Source: CAVPGH01 sp046726955
GTDB taxonomy: Bacteria; Acidobacteriota; Vicinamibacteria; Fen-336
NCBI GenBank assembly: GCA_046726955.1
Contig: JBKPBQ010000376.1
Coordinates: 1-15,966, forward strand
Length of the DNA stretch: 15,966 nt
Reading direction: 5' to 3'
In this document: positions 14,400-15,966 of the stretch, piece by piece
How positions within the stretch are numbered: the first letter of the stretch is position 1
Layout: each line of letters begins with the position of its first letter
Translations under genes and position numbers: made by a program
The notes under the pieces: generated by a model
What the model was told of the DNA's origin: nothing
The model's input: only the letters and a program-made list of their open reading frames with translations
Database searches by the model: none

Positions 14400-15751
14400 G
14401 CCAAAGCACTTCCCGGCCGAGAGCCACCGCCTTCCAGCTCGTCTTCATGACCTACGCGGTCATCTGCAGCGGGGCCTACGGCCTCGAGGAGATGGTCTCG
14501 TCCTCGGGTCCGGGGATGGCGATCCTCACGCTGGCCGTGCTGCCCCTCGTGTGGGCGGCGCCGCTCTCGCTCGCCTGCTCCGAGCTGTCGGCGCGCTTCC
14601 CGGTGCAAGGCGGCTACTACCGCTGGGCCCGGCTCGCGTTCGGCGAGTTCACCGGCTATCTCGCGGGCTGGTTCACCTGGCTCGCGATCTTCGCCACGAA
14701 CGCGACCTTCGCCGTCCTCTTCGCCAGCTACTTCCGGCACTTCTTTCCGTCTCTGTCGCCGTTCGGCCACTTCCTGGTCGCGGCGGGCCTCGTGTGGCTC
14801 ACGGTGGCCCTCAACTACCGGGGCATCCAGGTCGTGGGCACCGCGGCCGTCGTCCTGACGGTCCTCATCTTCGTTCCCTTCGTGGCCATGACGCTCCTGG
14901 GGGTTCTCGGCTGGCGCTTCGATCCCGTGACACCCTTCGTGGCTCCGGGGAAGACGGCTGGAGCCGCCTTCCTGGAGGGCCTGCTGATCGCGATCTGGCT
15001 CTATTCCGGCTTCGAGAAGCTCACCGTCAACGCGGAAGAGGTGGAGAACCCGTCGCGGTCGTTTCCCCTCGCGCTGGCCTGGGCCGTGCCCATGATCGCC
15101 CTCAGCTACATCCTGCCCACCGTCGCCGCCCTCGCCGCGAACGGGGACTGGACGGCATGGAACGAGGCGCACTTCTCGGAGGCCGCGGCCTCCATCGGCG
15201 GGCCCGCCCTGGGCGCGGCGATGGCCGCGGGCGGGCTCCTCAGCAACGCGTGCCTCCTGATGGTCACCGTGCTCGGCCAGTCGCGGCTGCCCCTCGTCCT
15301 CGCCGAGGACGGGCTGTTTCCTTCCTGGTTAGGCCGACGGCACGCGCGCTTCGGCACTCCCGTGGCGTCGCTCGTGGCGGGCGGGATCGTGCTCACCGCT
15401 CTCTGCGTCCTGCCGTTCGCGAAGCTGGCCGGGCTGTTCTCCCTCGTGCAGGTGCTCTGCTACATGCTGATCTACGCGTCGCTCTTCCGCCTCCGCTCGC
15501 GGCCGGCGGAGGGAGTGGCGGGCGGCTTCCGCATCCCGGTGGGGCGTCTCGGCCTCGTCTTGATGACGGCGCCCAGCGTGGCGCTGGCCGTCCTCGTGAT
15601 CTTCCAGAGCCTCCGAAAAGGCGAAGGGTTCGACGTCGTCCAGGCGGTGATCGCCGTGGCCGTCTTCGCGTCGGGTCCCGTGTCCTACGGCGTCTTTCGA
15701 AGAAGAGGGCGGCGGGGCCTCGCGGCGTCCTCTGAGCCCTCGACGACGTAG
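14396..15751 (+). CDS. APC-superfamily amino acid/polyamine permease
   Basis: A 451-residue inner-membrane secondary transporter with about 12 TM segments. The N-terminal motif SGAYGLEEMVSSSGPG (25-40) and the segment ARFPVQGGYYRWARLAFGEF (66-85) are the substrate- and helix-unwinding regions typical of APC transporters, and resemble the polyamine:H+ symporter group (PUT/LAT-like). LIAIWLYSGFEKLTVNAEEVENPSRSFPLAL is the conserved TM6-7 region, with the familiar EE(V/I)-x-NP-x-R loop. The start overlaps the oxidoreductase stop as ATGA with no clear ribosome binding site. The pair of permease and PuuB-like oxidase argues for amine uptake followed by oxidation; an amino acid substrate is the alternative. 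The stop is 10 bp from a converging regulator gene. Confidence 0.92.
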   Translation: MSQSTSRPRATAFQLVFMTYAVICSGAYGLEEMVSSSGPGMAILTLAVLPLVWAAPLSLACSELSARFPVQGGYYRWARLAFGEFTGYLAGWFTWLAIFATNATFAVLFASYFRHFFPSLSPFGHFLVAAGLVWLTVALNYRGIQVVGTAAVVLTVLIFVPFVAMTLLGVLGWRFDPVTPFVAPGKTAGAAFLEGLLIAIWLYSGFEKLTVNAEEVENPSRSFPLALAWAVPMIALSYILPTVAALAANGDWTAWNEAHFSEAAASIGGPALGAAMAAGGLLSNACLLMVTVLGQSRLPLVLAEDGLFPSWLGRRHARFGTPVASLVAGGIVLTALCVLPFAKLAGLFSLVQVLCYMLIYASLFRLRSRPAEGVAGGFRIPVGRLGLVLMTAPSVALAVLVIFQSLRKGEGFDVVQAVIAVAVFASGPVSYGVFRRRGRRGLAASSEPSTT

Positions 15752-15761
15752 CTACTGCCGA

Positions 15762-15966
15762 TCAGCCTCCAGTCCGGAACCCGCGGTCGCGGGCGAAGAC
15801 GATGGCCTGGGCGCGCGTCCAGACCCCGAGCTTGTCGAAAACGTTCGAGACGTGGTTGCGCACGGTCTTTTCGCTGAGGGCGAGCCGCTCCGCGATCTCG
15901 GCGTTGCCGAGGCCCTCGGTGATCAGCGCGAGGATCTCGCGCTCGCGCGCGGACAGCGCCGCGAAC
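15762..15966 (-). CDS. LuxR/NarL-type response regulator or transcription factor, 3' part only
   Basis: The last 67 codons of a minus-strand gene that starts beyond the right edge. The translation is a GerE/LuxR helix-turn-helix: LSAREREILALITEGLGNAEIAERLALSEKTVRNHVSNVFDKLGVWTRAQAI, with the family's conserved E-R-E-x-L, N-x-E-I-A, L-x-x-S-x-K-T-V-x-x-H and K-L residues. A tail of about 13 residues follows (VFARDRGFRTGG). The sensing domain is outside the window, so I cannot tell a NarL-type response regulator from an autoinducer-type or MalT-type protein. It is probably unrelated to the efflux and permease units, although it is convergent with the latter. Confidence 0.92.
   Translation of the reverse strand, partial: FAALSAREREILALITEGLGNAEIAERLALSEKTVRNHVSNVFDKLGVWTRAQAIVFARDRGFRTGG

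Noticed and set aside
15704..15733. Stem AGAGGGCG/CGTCCTCT (8 bp with one G-U) near the end of the permease gene, a possible terminator
   Set aside because: It lies within the coding sequence, has a 14-nt loop and no T-tract. I judged it a likely chance repeat in GC-rich DNA.
1..15966. Defence system, prophage, CRISPR, transposon or biosynthetic cluster
   Set aside because: I looked for repeats in array form, integrase/transposase motifs, and NRPS/PKS or toxin-antitoxin proteins on both strands and found none.

Overview
The window comes from a high-GC bacterium with very compact genes. Nearly every consecutive same-strand junction is a 4-bp start/stop overlap, and starts include ATG, GTG and TTG. 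The tripartite efflux system includes a TolC-type outer-membrane protein, so a diderm is expected. Gene content would fit an uncultured soil or sediment lineage such as Rokubacteria/Methylomirabilota, Acidobacteriota or Myxococcota. No rRNA or other phylogenetic marker is present, so this placement is a guess. I see no tRNA, rRNA, CRISPR array, IS element or phage gene.

Layout: (A) 1-4577, plus strand: the 3' part of a TetR regulator, then a TolC-like outer-membrane channel, an EmrA/HlyD-like adaptor and an EmrB-like DHA2 transporter. Together they form a self-contained, probably TetR-controlled drug or solvent efflux operon. A GC-rich hairpin lies at the end of the transporter gene. (B) 4591-7543: a short-chain dehydrogenase that appears to be read from its own extended -10 promoter as a leaderless mRNA, followed by two overlapping polytopic membrane proteins, DUF2157-like and one with a glycine-rich tail. 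(C) 7601-10913: a MarR-GNAT fusion whose promoter is embedded in a perfect inverted repeat touching the start codon, then a PolX family X DNA polymerase with a PHP domain, then a coupled conserved protein of unknown function. (D) 10910-12319, minus strand: a DUF2252 kinase-like protein that converges on (C), the two stop codons sharing one CTAG. (E) 12409-15751: an MgtC/SapB membrane protein, a PuuB-like FAD amine oxidoreductase and an APC-superfamily permease resembling polyamine transporters. This unit is divergent from (D), with a near-symmetric shared promoter region. (F) 15762-15966, minus strand: the C-terminal helix-turn-helix of a LuxR/NarL-type regulator running off the window edge.

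By function: unit A exports small toxic compounds; unit C couples a small-molecule or DNA-binding sensor/acetyltransferase with DNA gap-filling repair; unit E looks like amine uptake and oxidation plus an MgtC stress protein. The most interesting parts are the promoter/operator at 7565-7601, the two unknown proteins coupled to recognisable partners (10278-10913 and 6359-7543), the apparent motif-order permutation in the DUF2252 protein, and the symmetric divergent promoter at 12349-12386. I did not find an obviously new defence or mobile system.
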